Positions 44,524 to 53,312 of a stretch of 64,000 nucleotides of DNA are shown here, piece by piece. The notes below the pieces were generated by a model. The model did not search any database. It saw only the letters and a list, made by a program, of their open reading frames with translations, and was not told the origin of the DNA. The position numbers and the translations under genes are program-made. Source of the stretch: Pulveribacter suum (GTDB lineage Bacteria; Pseudomonadota; Gammaproteobacteria; Burkholderiales; Burkholderiaceae_C); contig NZ_CP027792.1 in NCBI RefSeq assembly GCF_003013695.1, positions 2,314,501-2,378,500 on the forward strand, in the 5' to 3' direction. How positions within the stretch are numbered: position 1 is the stretch's first letter; each line of letters begins with the position of its first letter.

Positions 44524-46152
44524 ATGCGCCGCAGCATGCCCGCCGCCGCCCCTGACCTCCTGCTGCTGCAAGACGCCACGCTGTGCCCCGGCGGCGCCAT
44601 GACCGCCGCCCACCTGCGCCAGCTGCTGCGCGCCGCCCTGCCCGACAAGAGCCACCACAAGGCTGCCGGCTGGTTCGGCCAGACGGACTTTCTGCTCACC
44701 CGCAGCCATGTGGACGAAGACCGGGACAGCTACCGCGACGCGCTGTTCATGACGCTGTGGCGGCGATGGGATTTCTGGATTGCCCTGCCCGCCACCCCCG
44801 CCCCCGCCACGCCGCTGGCCCGCGCCTGGGCGCGTCTGCGCGGTCAGACAGACGTACCCGCCGCGCCGGCCCACGCCTGCCTTCTGGACTGCCACTACCG
44901 CCCCCACGGCGGCCCCTGGCTGGCGCTGGACGACCAAGCACCGCCCGAGGCGCTGCAGGCCTGCGCCGAAGGCTGGCACGGCGTGCTGCGCTACTGGCGC
45001 CTGGCCGAAGGCGAGCGCCGCGCCGGCCGGCCGCTGCGCGCGCTGCTGCACGCTGCGCTGACGCCCGAACGGCTGGACGCGCTCACGCTGCTGCCGGTGT
45101 TCACCGGCCAGCCCCTCCAGGGCTGGCAGGAGGGGCAGGCCTGGGCCCGCCGCTTTCAGCCCCACCCGCGCGACCCGCGCGCCCTGCGGCTGCAGTGGCG
45201 CAACGGCCCTGGCGACGCAGACGAGGACAGCCTGGCCAGCTACCAGATCGAAGCCGCCGACGACGCCGGCGCTGCCCACCCGGGCGGCCTGCGGCTGGGC
45301 TACCGCCAGCGCCCGGATGACATGCTGCAGCCCCTGCCGGGCGACGCCGTGGAGCACATGCAGCGCCTGCTGCAGCTGTTTGCCGCCGCCGAGCGCCAGG
45401 CCCCGCCCGAGTCGGCGGACGCCCCGCCCGCCCTGGCGCGCACGCCGCCCTTCGCCGCGCACGACAGCGATGCCGAGGTCCTCGGCCCCGCCCTCATGGC
45501 CCTGTCGCACGGCTGGCAGGCCGCCGGCCGGGCGCACGCCGCCGTGGTGCGCTCGCTGTGGGCGGCGCAGCCCGAAGGCGGCCCGCCGCCCCTGGCCGAC
45601 CCGCGCGGCCTGCACGCCGCCGCCGTGCTGCAGCTGGTGCGCGCCGTGCACACGCATGCGGACGCCGACCTGTCGCAGCGCTTGCACCAGCGCTTCGCCT
45701 TCGCCCCCGCCGCCTACGCCCGCTGCGCCACGGGGCCGGCCGTGCGCGCTCTGCGCTGGGAGGACGACGGCACCCTGCTGGCCTGGACGGACCGCTGCTG
45801 GCGCATCGGTGCCGGCGGCCTGCGCATCGTCCCGGCCGATGCGAGTGCCTCCCAGGATGGCGCCCCGCACGCCAGCATCCACGGCACCACCGTGCACGGC
45901 GACGGCCTGGGCAACCTGCATGGCCTGGACGAGGACGGCCGCACGCTGTGGCGGCACCATGTGGGCGGCGGCGCGGTGCTGTGCCTGGCGCCTGGCCCCG
46001 GCGACACCCTGGCCGTGGGCACGGCCGGCGGCACGCTGGCACTGCTGCGCCGCGCCAGCGGCCCGGACCCGCACCAGTACGGCACCTCGCGCTACGCCGA
46101 GACGCGGCGCATCCTGTTCTGGGCCGACGCCGACGCGCCGCTGCCCTGGTAG
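44524..46152 (+). CDS. unrecognised 542-residue protein with beta-propeller-like C-terminus
   Basis: 542 residues. No signal peptide or membrane helix. The middle has conserved-looking aromatic and acidic stretches (KSHHKAAGWFGQTDFLLTRSHVDEDRDSYRDALFMTLWRRWDFWIALPA). The C-terminal 130 residues (PAVRALRWEDDGTLLAWTDRCWRIG, GLGNLHGLDEDGRTLWRHHV, AVLCLAPGPGDTLAVGTAGGTLALLRR) look like four or so beta-blade repeats of the WD/PQQ kind, often protein-binding. The function is unknown. ATG 44524 lies 17 bp after the small gene, and the reading frame has strong coding character (Ala/Asp/Arg bias at codon position 3). Confidence 0.75.
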   Translation: MRRSMPAAAPDLLLLQDATLCPGGAMTAAHLRQLLRAALPDKSHHKAAGWFGQTDFLLTRSHVDEDRDSYRDALFMTLWRRWDFWIALPATPAPATPLARAWARLRGQTDVPAAPAHACLLDCHYRPHGGPWLALDDQAPPEALQACAEGWHGVLRYWRLAEGERRAGRPLRALLHAALTPERLDALTLLPVFTGQPLQGWQEGQAWARRFQPHPRDPRALRLQWRNGPGDADEDSLASYQIEAADDAGAAHPGGLRLGYRQRPDDMLQPLPGDAVEHMQRLLQLFAAAERQAPPESADAPPALARTPPFAAHDSDAEVLGPALMALSHGWQAAGRAHAAVVRSLWAAQPEGGPPPLADPRGLHAAAVLQLVRAVHTHADADLSQRLHQRFAFAPAAYARCATGPAVRALRWEDDGTLLAWTDRCWRIGAGGLRIVPADASASQDGAPHASIHGTTVHGDGLGNLHGLDEDGRTLWRHHVGGGAVLCLAPGPGDTLAVGTAGGTLALLRRASGPDPHQYGTSRYAETRRILFWADADAPLPW

Positions 46153-46156
46153 CTCC

Positions 46157-46212
46157 CGTTTTCATAGCTGCTGGCGCTTGCCGTACAAGGGTTGGGAGCC
46201 TTTTTCACCATA
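46157..46212 (+). repeat. dispersed ATAGCTGC repeat after the 542-residue gene
   Basis: Contains GTTTTCATAGCTGCTGGCGC, then TTGCCGTACAAGGGTTGGG and AGCCTTTTTCACC. It begins 4 bases after the stop codon and ends just before the OsmC ribosome-binding site. Confidence 0.85.
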
Positions 46213-46224
46213 AGGACACACACC

Positions 46225-46704
46225 ATGGCCACCTACCATGCCGAAGCGCTGTGGGAGCGCACCGCGCCGCCCGCGGACTTCCTGAAGAACCGCTACAGCC
46301 GCCGCCACCTGCTGCGCTTTGACGGCGGCGCCGAGCTGCCCGGCTCCTCGTCGCCGCACGTGGTGCCCACGCCCTGGTCGGACGCCGCGGCGGTGGACCC
46401 GGAGGAGGCCTTCGTCGCCTCGCTGTCCAGCTGCCACATGCTGTGGTTTCTGGCCATCGCCGCAGGCCAGGGCTTTTGCGTGGACCGCTACCGCGACGCC
46501 GCCGAGGGCGTGATGGCGCGCGATGCGCAGGGCCGCATGGCGATGACGGTGGTCACGCTGCGGCCCGAGGTGCGCTTTGGCGGCGACGCGCCCCCACCCA
46601 CGCCCGAGCAGCTGCACGCCATGCACCACCGGGCGCACGAGGAGTGCTTCATCGCCAACTCGGTGAAGACCGAGGTGCGCTGCGAGCCGGTCCTGCCGCG
46701 CTGA
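46225..46704 (+). CDS. OsmC-family protein
   Basis: 159 residues of the OsmC/Ohr superfamily: DPEEAFVASLSSCHMLWFLAIAA with the conserved Cys, then VVTLRPEVRFGG and HHRAHEECFIANSVKTEVRCEP with the second Cys. The two-Cys pair reduces organic hydroperoxides, using a thiol such as lipoyl-dependent reductants in related proteins. ATG 46225 has TAAGGA upstream. It follows the unknown 542-residue gene after a repeat copy and precedes the SNF2 helicase by 6 bp. Confidence 0.9.
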   Translation: MATYHAEALWERTAPPADFLKNRYSRRHLLRFDGGAELPGSSSPHVVPTPWSDAAAVDPEEAFVASLSSCHMLWFLAIAAGQGFCVDRYRDAAEGVMARDAQGRMAMTVVTLRPEVRFGGDAPPPTPEQLHAMHHRAHEECFIANSVKTEVRCEPVLPR

Positions 46705-46710
46705 CCTGGC

Positions 46711-49278
46711 ATGCAGGCCGACGACGCCGCCATCACCGGCCACTTCCGCCCCCGCATCACCTTGATGACGCTGGGCCGCGGCGAAGGCCTGCTGGGCCTG
46801 GCGCCCCACGGCCGGCTGGGGCCGCGCGGCGCGGGCGTGACGCTGGCGCGCATCGACTGGACCTACCGCACCGATGCTGGCGCGCAGTGGGAATGCTCTG
46901 CGCCCACCTCGGTGCTGGGCGCCCGGCCCGACGCGGTGCAAGAGCTGTACGACACCGGCGGCCCGGTGCTGCGCCTGGCGCGCGACCGGGCGGCCGAGGC
47001 CGACGCCATGGACCGCGTGTGGGCGCTGGGCCTGATCCCCGTGGACCCGCGCAAGCTGCAGTGGCGCCACCCCGACGCCGGAGCCACGCTGGGCCCCGTG
47101 TGGACGCTGGCGCAGGAGGCGCACTTCGGCGACTTCTGGGCCGAACAGGTGCCGCAGCTGCGCGCCGAGGGCTGGGCCGTCGCCGTCCACCCCGGCTTCG
47201 CGCACGAGAGCGTGCCCGTGCAGCGCTGGAAGCTGGTGCTGTCGCCCGAAAGCAGCGCGCCATCGCCCGCGCGCGAGGTCGAAGGCTCCCTGCCCCCGCG
47301 CCAGCGCCCGGTGCAAAAGCTGCACCTGCCCGCACGCGAGGGCGCCTGGCTGCTCAGCCTGGGCGTGGAGATCGACGGCGAGACGCTGGACCTGGCTCCC
47401 ATGCTGGCCGACCTGCTGCGCCGCGACGTGCGCTGGCTCGACGCCCGGCAGCTGGCCGCCATCGACGACGCGGCCGTCATCACGCTGCGCGCGCCGGGCG
47501 GGCGGCGCATCGAAGCGCCGGCCGCGCCGCTCAAGGCCATCGTGGCCGCCATGGTGGACCTGCTCACCGACCCGGCCCGCAACCAGCGCCAGGAGGGCGA
47601 TCCGCTGCGTCTGGGCGCCTGGGAGGCGCGCCGCATCGAGGCCCTGCGCGCCGCGCTCATCCAGGCGCAGCGCGTGGGCGAGCACAACGCCTGGCAGCTG
47701 CAGGGCGACGCCGGCCTGGCGCAGTTGGCGCAGCGCCTGCGCGCCGTTGGCACGCCGCAGGCCGTGGCCGCGCCCCAGGGCCTGCAGGTGCAGCTGCGGC
47801 CCTACCAGCTCGAAGGCCTGGCCTGGCTGCAGTACCTGCGCGCGCAGCAGCTGGGCGGCATCCTGGCCGACGACATGGGCCTGGGCAAGACGGCGCAGGC
47901 CCTGGCCCACGTGCTGCTGGAAAAGGAAGCCGGCCGCCTGGTGCAGCCGGCCCTGGTGGTGCTGCCCACCTCGCTGCTGTTCAACTGGCAGGCCGAGGCC
48001 GCGCGCATGGCGCCCGGCCTGCGCGTGCTGGCGCTGCACGGACCGGGCCGCGCGCAGGCCCATGCACACGTCAGCGAGCACGACGTGGTGCTGACCACCT
48101 ACCCGCTGCTGTGGCGCGATGTGCAGGCGCTGGCCGCCCAGCCCTTTCACCTGCTGATCCTGGACGAGGCGCAGATGGTGAAGAACGCCGGCAGCCGCAG
48201 CGCCCGCGCGCTGCGCCGGCTGCAGGCGCGCCACCTGCTGTGCCTGACCGGCACGCCGCTGGAAAACCACCTGGGCGAGCTGTGGGCGCAGTTCGACTTT
48301 CTGATGCCGGGCTTTCTGGGCGACTTGCGCAGCTTCAACGTCCGCTGGCGCAAGCCTATCGAGGAGAACGGCGAGACCCTGCGCGCGCAGCTGCTGGCCC
48401 GGCGCGTGCGCCCCTTCATCCTGCGCCGGCGCAAGCAGGACGTGGCCGCCGAGCTGCCGCCGCGCACCGAGGTCATCCAGCGCGTGCAGCTGCAGGGCCG
48501 CCAGCGCGCGCTGTACGAGGCCGTGCGCACGGCCGCCGACAAGGAGGTGCGCCGCGCGCTGCAGCGCCAGGGCTTTGCCGGCGCGCAGGTGGCCGTGCTG
48601 GACGCGCTGCTCAAGCTGCGCCAGGTGTGCTGCGACCCGCGCCTGGTCAAGCGGGCCGGCGTGCATCCGGGCACCGAGCGTGCCAAGCTCGAATGGCTGG
48701 CGGGCGCCCTGCCGGCCCTGGTGGCCGAGGGGCGGCGCGTGCTGGTGTTCTCGCAGTTCGCCGCCCTGCTGGCGCTGGTCGAGGAGCAGCTGGACGCGCT
48801 GGCCCTGCCCTGCCTGAGCCTGACGGGCCGCACGCCGCCGCGCGAGCGCGGCGCGGTGGTGCGGCGCTTCCAGGCGCTGGAGGCGCCGGTGCTGCTGGTC
48901 AGCCTGAAGGCCGGCGGCACGGGCCTGAACCTGACCGCCGCCGACACGGTGATCCACCTCGACCCCTGGTGGAACCCGGCCGTGCAGGAGCAGGCCACGG
49001 CGCGCGCCCACCGCATCGGGCAGCACCTGCCGGTGTTCGTCTATCAGCTGGTGGTGCAGGGCAGCATCGAAGAGCGCATGCTGGAGCTGCAGGCGCGCAA
49101 GGCGGCGCTGGCGCACAGCGTGCTGGGGCACGACGGCGCGGGTGCCCTCAAGTTCAGCGAGGCCGACCTGCACGCCCTGCTGGCGCCGCTGGCCGAGCTG
49201 GCGGACCACCCGCTGCATGTCCCCGATGAGGACGCGCGGCGCTGGGGCGGCACCGGCCGGCGCCGCGGTGAAATATGA
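46711..49278 (+). CDS. SNF2-family helicase (DEAD/DEAH type)
   Basis: 855 residues. A long N-terminal region (about 1-360) precedes a SNF2 ATPase core. Walker A is DDMGLGKTAQAL (near 386-396), Walker B is DEAQ (near 485-488), then LTGTPLENHLGELWAQFDFLMPGFLG, RPFILRRRKQDV, LVFSQFAALLALVEEQL, SLKAGGTGLNLTAADTVIHLDPWWNPAVQEQATARAHRIGQ. Bacterial SNF2 proteins of this kind act on DNA or nucleoprotein complexes; HepA (RapA) recycles RNA polymerase but has a different domain layout. The start ATG 46711 follows OsmC by 6 bp. The stop lies at the edge of a repeat copy. Confidence 0.9.
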   Translation: MQADDAAITGHFRPRITLMTLGRGEGLLGLAPHGRLGPRGAGVTLARIDWTYRTDAGAQWECSAPTSVLGARPDAVQELYDTGGPVLRLARDRAAEADAMDRVWALGLIPVDPRKLQWRHPDAGATLGPVWTLAQEAHFGDFWAEQVPQLRAEGWAVAVHPGFAHESVPVQRWKLVLSPESSAPSPAREVEGSLPPRQRPVQKLHLPAREGAWLLSLGVEIDGETLDLAPMLADLLRRDVRWLDARQLAAIDDAAVITLRAPGGRRIEAPAAPLKAIVAAMVDLLTDPARNQRQEGDPLRLGAWEARRIEALRAALIQAQRVGEHNAWQLQGDAGLAQLAQRLRAVGTPQAVAAPQGLQVQLRPYQLEGLAWLQYLRAQQLGGILADDMGLGKTAQALAHVLLEKEAGRLVQPALVVLPTSLLFNWQAEAARMAPGLRVLALHGPGRAQAHAHVSEHDVVLTTYPLLWRDVQALAAQPFHLLILDEAQMVKNAGSRSARALRRLQARHLLCLTGTPLENHLGELWAQFDFLMPGFLGDLRSFNVRWRKPIEENGETLRAQLLARRVRPFILRRRKQDVAAELPPRTEVIQRVQLQGRQRALYEAVRTAADKEVRRALQRQGFAGAQVAVLDALLKLRQVCCDPRLVKRAGVHPGTERAKLEWLAGALPALVAEGRRVLVFSQFAALLALVEEQLDALALPCLSLTGRTPPRERGAVVRRFQALEAPVLLVSLKAGGTGLNLTAADTVIHLDPWWNPAVQEQATARAHRIGQHLPVFVYQLVVQGSIEERMLELQARKAALAHSVLGHDGAGALKFSEADLHALLAPLAELADHPLHVPDEDARRWGGTGRRRGEI

Positions 49279-49333
49279 GTGTTTTTGCCTCCCAGCGCTT
49301 ACTGGGCAAGCGCCGGCAGCTATCCAAACAATA
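49276..49333 (-). repeat. dispersed ATAGCTGC repeat at the SNF2 stop
   Basis: On the minus strand it reads GGATAGCTGCCGGCGCTTGC and CCAGTAAGCGCTGGGAGG, then AAAAACACTC. The stem GCGCTT/AAGCGC is six pairs. It overlaps the helicase stop and lies before the convergent GTPase gene. Confidence 0.8.
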
Positions 49334-49356
49334 GCAAACAGCCCGTTTGCCCGGGC

Positions 49357-50301
49357 CTAGGTGTTGCGCGCCCGGCGCTCGTCGCGCTTTTTCTGCTCGG
49401 CCTTGCGCGCGGCGCGCTCCTTCTCGCGCTCGTCAGCCGCGGCCTGCCAGGCGGCGTACTCCTGCGGCGTCTCCAGCGTCACGCGGCCGAAGGCGCCGCC
49501 GCGCAGGTCGGTCAGCACGATCTCGGCGGCCTTTTGCAGGTTCAGCCGGCCGCCGCTCATCACGGCGCCGCGCTTGCGGGCGATGCGCTCGAGCAGCTCA
49601 TCGTCGTGCAGCGCGGCGATGGCGCCCGCCTCCAGCGCCAGCTTGTAGCGCCCGTCCAGCAGCGCGGCGTAGTGGTGTTTCAGGTAGCCCAGCAGCGCCA
49701 GGGTCACCTCTTGCTCGTCATAGGCATTGCGGCCCACGGCGCCGCTGGCGGCCAGGCGCTCGCCGCTTTCGACCACGGTGATGCGCGGCCACAGCATGCC
49801 GGGCGTGTCCCACAGGTAGAAGTCGTCCTCCAGCACGATGCGCTGCTCCTGGCGGGTGACGCCGGCCTCGTCGCCCGTCTTGGCCTGGCGCTTGGCCGAC
49901 AGGGTATTGATGAGGGTGGACTTGCCCACGTTGGGCACGCCCACGATCAGCACCCGCATGGGCCGCGCCATGCCCCGGCGCGTGGGCGCCAGCTGGCGGC
50001 AGCCATCGATCAGGCGGCGCGCCGGCGCGGGGTCGGAGGCGTCCAGCGCGATGGCGCGCGTGTCCTTGCGGGCGTTGAACCAGTCCAGCCAGACCAGCGT
50101 GCGCGCCGGGTCGGCCGCATCCTGCTTGTTCAGCACCTTCAGCGTGGGCCGGTGGCCGGTCAGCTCGGCCAGCAGCGGGTTGGCGCTGGAGGCGGGCAGG
50201 CGCGCGTCCAGCAGCTCGATCACCACGTCGATGTCCTTGATGCGCTCGGCGATCGCCTTGCGCGTCAGGTTCATGTGACCGGGAAACCACTGGATGGACA
50301 T
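49357..50301 (-). CDS. RbgA/YlqF-type ribosome biogenesis GTPase
   Basis: 314 residues of the circularly permuted GTPase class. Motif order is G4 NKQD (58-61), then G1 GVPNVGKST (121-129), then G3 DTPG (165-168), with the family start SIQWFPGHMNLTRKAI. RbgA/YlqF acts in late 50S assembly. The C-terminal half has the ANTAR-like helical domain and a very basic tail (EKERAARKAEQKKRDERRARNT) for rRNA binding. ATG 50301 gives the full start; 63 bp separate it from the upstream SDR gene on the same strand. Confidence 0.92.
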   Translation of the reverse strand: MSIQWFPGHMNLTRKAIAERIKDIDVVIELLDARLPASSANPLLAELTGHRPTLKVLNKQDAADPARTLVWLDWFNARKDTRAIALDASDPAPARRLIDGCRQLAPTRRGMARPMRVLIVGVPNVGKSTLINTLSAKRQAKTGDEAGVTRQEQRIVLEDDFYLWDTPGMLWPRITVVESGERLAASGAVGRNAYDEQEVTLALLGYLKHHYAALLDGRYKLALEAGAIAALHDDELLERIARKRGAVMSGGRLNLQKAAEIVLTDLRGGAFGRVTLETPQEYAAWQAAADEREKERAARKAEQKKRDERRARNT

Positions 50302-50364
50302 GGGGCGTAGCTTTCAATAAATGACGGGTGAAGCCGCCAAGGATAAGCGCCCCGGGCGTGCCTT

Positions 50365-51270
50365 TCAGCCCCCGCGCAGCGCCGCCCGCAGCTGCTCGCC
50401 CACCTGCGGGCGCTCGGCGAAGGGGTCGGCCGGGTTGCGGGCGTGCACGATGTCCTCCATGCGGCTTTGCACGTTGCCCAGGGCCTGCGGATGGCTGTAG
50501 ATGTAGAACTGCCCGGCGGCCACGGCGCCAAAGACCTTGTGCGCCACGTCCTGCGCGCTGACCTTGCCGCTGGCCACGGCCTTGGCCGTCATGGCGGCGC
50601 TGATGCGCTGGCTGGGGGACGGCTGCTCGCCGTGCATGCCCTGGGGCCGGTTGCGCTCGCTCATCGTGATGCCGGTGGGCACGAAGTACGGGCACAGCAC
50701 GCTGGCGCCCAGCTGATCCGTGACCAGCGACAGGTCGTGGTACAGCGTCTCGCTCAGGGAGACGACGGCGTGCTTGGTCACGTTGTACACACCCATGTTG
50801 GGCGGGTTGAGCAGGCCGGCCATGCTGGCCGTGTTGACGATGTGGCCGCGCCAGGCGGGGTCGCTTCGGGCGGCCGCCAGCATCATGGGGGTGAACAGGC
50901 GCACGCCGTGGATCACGCCCCACAGGTTCACGCCCAGCACCCACTGCCAGTCGGCCACGGTGTTTTCCCACACCAGGCCGCCCGAGCCCACGCCGGCGTT
51001 GTTGAAGACGAAGTGCGGCGCGCCGAAGCGCTCGTGCACGTCGCGCGCCAGCTGCTCCATCTGGGCGGCGTCGGACACGTCCACGCGCCGCGCCAGCACC
51101 TCGCAGCCGGCGGCCTGCGCCTCGGCGGCGGCCGCGTCCAGCGCGTCCCGCTGCACGTCCACCAGCACCAGGCGCATGCCGCGCTGCGCACCGATGCGCG
51201 CGCATTCCAGCCCGAAGCCCGAGCCGGCGCCGGTCAGCACCGCGGTCTTGCCTTGAAAGTCGTCGATCAT
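50365..51270 (-). CDS. short-chain dehydrogenase/reductase
   Basis: 301 residues. NAD(P)-binding TGAGSGFGLECA, NNAGVGSGG, catalytic Ser in VNTASMAGLL and YxxxK in YNVTKHAV. Substrate not determined. ATG 51270 has AGGAG upstream and its ATGA overlaps the stop of the acetyltransferase gene, so it is coupled to it. It closes a chain of minus-strand genes that begins at 54101 with another SDR. Confidence 0.88.
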   Translation of the reverse strand: MIDDFQGKTAVLTGAGSGFGLECARIGAQRGMRLVLVDVQRDALDAAAAEAQAAGCEVLARRVDVSDAAQMEQLARDVHERFGAPHFVFNNAGVGSGGLVWENTVADWQWVLGVNLWGVIHGVRLFTPMMLAAARSDPAWRGHIVNTASMAGLLNPPNMGVYNVTKHAVVSLSETLYHDLSLVTDQLGASVLCPYFVPTGITMSERNRPQGMHGEQPSPSQRISAAMTAKAVASGKVSAQDVAHKVFGAVAAGQFYIYSHPQALGNVQSRMEDIVHARNPADPFAERPQVGEQLRAALRGG

Positions 51271-51761
51271 GGAGTCTCCTGTCGTGTCATTGTTGTCGGG
51301 TGGCAGAGCATGTCGATGTGGGGGATGCCGTCCTCCACGTACTGCGGCGACACGGCCTGAAAGCCCAGCGCGCCGTAAAAGCCCTGCAGGTGCGCCTGGG
51401 CGCTGAGGCGGATGGCCTGCCCCGGCCACACGGCCTGGCAGCGCGCCATGCCCTCGCGCATGAGGGCCTGGCCGGCGCCCGCGCCGCGTGCCTCGGGCGC
51501 GATGACGACGCGGCCGATGGCGGGCTCGGCCCCCTGCACGCCCCGGTCCACCACCCGCAGCGTGGCCAGCAGCGGCCCGCCGGGCGCGCCGCGGCCCAGC
51601 AGGTGCCAGGCCCGGGTGTCGGCATCGTCCACCTCCTGGTAGGCGCAGCGCTGCTCCACCACGAACACGCGGCAGCGCAGCGCCAGCGCCTCATGCAGCG
51701 CCCGCGCCGGCAGCTCGTCCAGGCGCGCCCAGGTCCAGTGCCAGTGCCGGGCGGCGGCCAT
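51267..51761 (-). CDS. ElaA-like GNAT acetyltransferase
   Basis: 164 residues of the GCN5-related N-acetyltransferase fold. The N-terminus WTWARLDELPARALHEALALRCRVFVVEQRCAYQEVDDAD is typical of ElaA, and RVVIAPEARGAGAGQALM is the acetyl-CoA loop, with QAHLQGFYGALGFQ near the end. The substrate is unknown. ATG 51761 shares its A with the preceding TGA stop, and its own stop overlaps the next start, so it is coupled on both sides. Confidence 0.88.
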   Translation of the reverse strand: MAAARHWHWTWARLDELPARALHEALALRCRVFVVEQRCAYQEVDDADTRAWHLLGRGAPGGPLLATLRVVDRGVQGAEPAIGRVVIAPEARGAGAGQALMREGMARCQAVWPGQAIRLSAQAHLQGFYGALGFQAVSPQYVEDGIPHIDMLCHPTTMTRQETP

Positions 51762-52777
51762 CAGACCAGCTTGACGAGCTGCTTGCCGAAGTTCTTGCCC
51801 TTGAGCATGCCCAGGAAGGCCTCGGGCGCGGCGGCCAGGCCCTCGGCCACGCTCTCGCGCGGGCGCAGCTTGCCGGCAGCCACCAGGCCGCCCAGCTCCT
51901 TCAGCGCCTCGCCCCACACCTCCATGTGCTCGCTGACGATGAAGCCCTCCACCCGCATGCGGTTGACCAGGATCAGGGCCGGGTTTTGCAGCGGCAGCGG
52001 CTGGCCGTCGTAGCCGGCGATCATGCCGCACACGGCCACGCGGGCAAACGCGTTGGAGCGCAGCAGCACGGCGTCCAGGATGTGGCCGCCGACGTTCTCG
52101 AAGTAGCCGTCGATGCCGTTCGGGCAAGCGGCCTTCAGCGCGGCGGACATGGAGCGCAGGTCCGGATGCTGGCGGTGGTCGATGCACTCGTCAAAGCCCA
52201 GCTCCTCGGTGGCGTAGCGGCACTTGTCCGGCCCGCCGGCAATGCCCACCACGCGGCAGCCGCGCGCCTTGGCCAGGGCCGCAAAGGCGCTGCCCACGGC
52301 GCCGGTGGCGGCGCTCACCACCAGGGTCTCGCCTTCCTTGGGGTTGATGATCTTCACCAGGCCGTACCAGGCCGTCACGCCGGGCATGCCCACGGCGCCC
52401 AGGTAGTAGGACAGCGGCACGTGCGTGGTGTCCACCTTGCGCAGCGCGCCGGGCTGGCCCGCGTCCACCACGCTCCACTCCTGCCAGCCGCCCATGCCGA
52501 CGACCTTGTCGCCAGGGGCAAAACCGGGGTGGCGGCTCTCCGCCACCTCGCCCACGGTGCCGCCGATCATCACTTCGCCCAGCCCCTGGCTGGCGGCGTA
52601 GCTCTTGCTGTCGTTCATGCGTCCGCGCATGTACGGGTCCAGGCTCAGGTAGTGGTGGTGCACCAGCACCTGGCCGTCTTGCAGCGGCGGGGTGTCGGTG
52701 GTGACGAGCTTGAAGTTGCTGGCCGTGGCCTCGCCCTGGGGGCGGCTGTCGAGCAGCATTTGCTGATTGCGTGGCAT
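51761..52777 (-). CDS. NADP-dependent oxidoreductase (CurA/leukotriene-B4-dehydrogenase type)
   Basis: 338 residues of the medium-chain MDR family, zinc-free. MNDSKSYA, LGAVGMPGVTAWYGLVKIINPKEGETLVVSAATGAVGSAFAALAKARGCRVVGIAGGPDKC and YFENVGGHILDAVL match CurA and mammalian PTGR proteins, which reduce the C=C of enones with NADPH. ATG 52777 has the start MPRNQQMLLDSRPQGE. Its stop overlaps the ElaA-like start. A copy of the dispersed repeat (52811-52873) lies between it and the thioesterase gene. Confidence 0.9.
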   Translation of the reverse strand: MPRNQQMLLDSRPQGEATASNFKLVTTDTPPLQDGQVLVHHHYLSLDPYMRGRMNDSKSYAASQGLGEVMIGGTVGEVAESRHPGFAPGDKVVGMGGWQEWSVVDAGQPGALRKVDTTHVPLSYYLGAVGMPGVTAWYGLVKIINPKEGETLVVSAATGAVGSAFAALAKARGCRVVGIAGGPDKCRYATEELGFDECIDHRQHPDLRSMSAALKAACPNGIDGYFENVGGHILDAVLLRSNAFARVAVCGMIAGYDGQPLPLQNPALILVNRMRVEGFIVSEHMEVWGEALKELGGLVAAGKLRPRESVAEGLAAAPEAFLGMLKGKNFGKQLVKLV

Positions 52778-52810
52778 GGTGGTCCTTTCCCCTCATGGAG
52801 GGTTTCTGGC

Positions 52811-52873
52811 TATGGTTTTGATAGCTGCCAGCGCTTGCCAGTCAAGCGCCAGAGCCCGATTTCATTGAAAAAC
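52811..52873 (+). repeat. dispersed ATAGCTGC repeat
   Basis: Contains GGTTTTGATAGCTGCCAGCG, and the perfect stem GCGCTTG-CCAGT-CAAGCGC (52831-52849), then CAGAGCCCGATTTCATTGAAA. Near-consensus copy, on the 3' side of the thioesterase gene. Confidence 0.88.
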
Positions 52874-52878
52874 GGCGG

Positions 52879-53289
52879 TCAGTCCGCGGGTACGTCGGCG
52901 GCGCCTTCGGGGCGGTGCAGGTAGCGGAAGGTGCCGGTGGCGTGGCTGCACACCCGGCCCTCGGCGTCGTGCACCGTGCCCTCGACGAAGGCCGTGGTGC
53001 GCGTGCGGTGCAGCAGCCGGCCGCGCGCCACCAGGGCGCCGCGCGCGGGCTGCAGGAAGCTGGTCTTCATCTCGATAGTGACCACGCCCATGTCCGGCTG
53101 CAGGCTGCGGGCGGCCACGGCCATGGCCACGTCCAGCAGCGTCATGGAGGCGCCGCCGTGCACCACGCCGAACGAGTTCAGGTGCTGCGCGCGCGGCGCG
53201 TAGCGCAGCTCGGAGGCGCCGCCTTCCATGTGGTGCAGGGTGAAGCCCAGCTCCCGCACGAAGGGCACCTCGGGGCCGAAGTCCAGCAC
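52879..53289 (-). CDS. PaaI-type hotdog thioesterase
   Basis: 136 residues: RELGFTLHHMEGGASELRY, then HLNSFGVVHGGASMTLLDVAMAVAA, the catalytic hotdog region, and TIEMKTSFLQPARG. Acts on acyl-CoA or aryl-CoA; the actual substrate is unknown. GTG 53289 has AGGAG eight bases upstream and gives a normal length, 24 bp after the SDR stop. A longer ATG start at 53355 would overlap that SDR gene and is less likely. Confidence 0.85.
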   Translation of the reverse strand: MLDFGPEVPFVRELGFTLHHMEGGASELRYAPRAQHLNSFGVVHGGASMTLLDVAMAVAARSLQPDMGVVTIEMKTSFLQPARGALVARGRLLHRTRTTAFVEGTVHDAEGRVCSHATGTFRYLHRPEGAADVPAD

Positions 53290-53312
53290 GTTCGCGGCTC
53301 CTGCTGCGCGCG

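Noticed and set aside
46162..49218. 1018-residue open frame antisense to the SNF2 helicase and OsmC
   Set aside because: Shadow of real genes: composition is that of an antisense frame (Ala/Gln/His/Arg rich) and no domain is recognisable.
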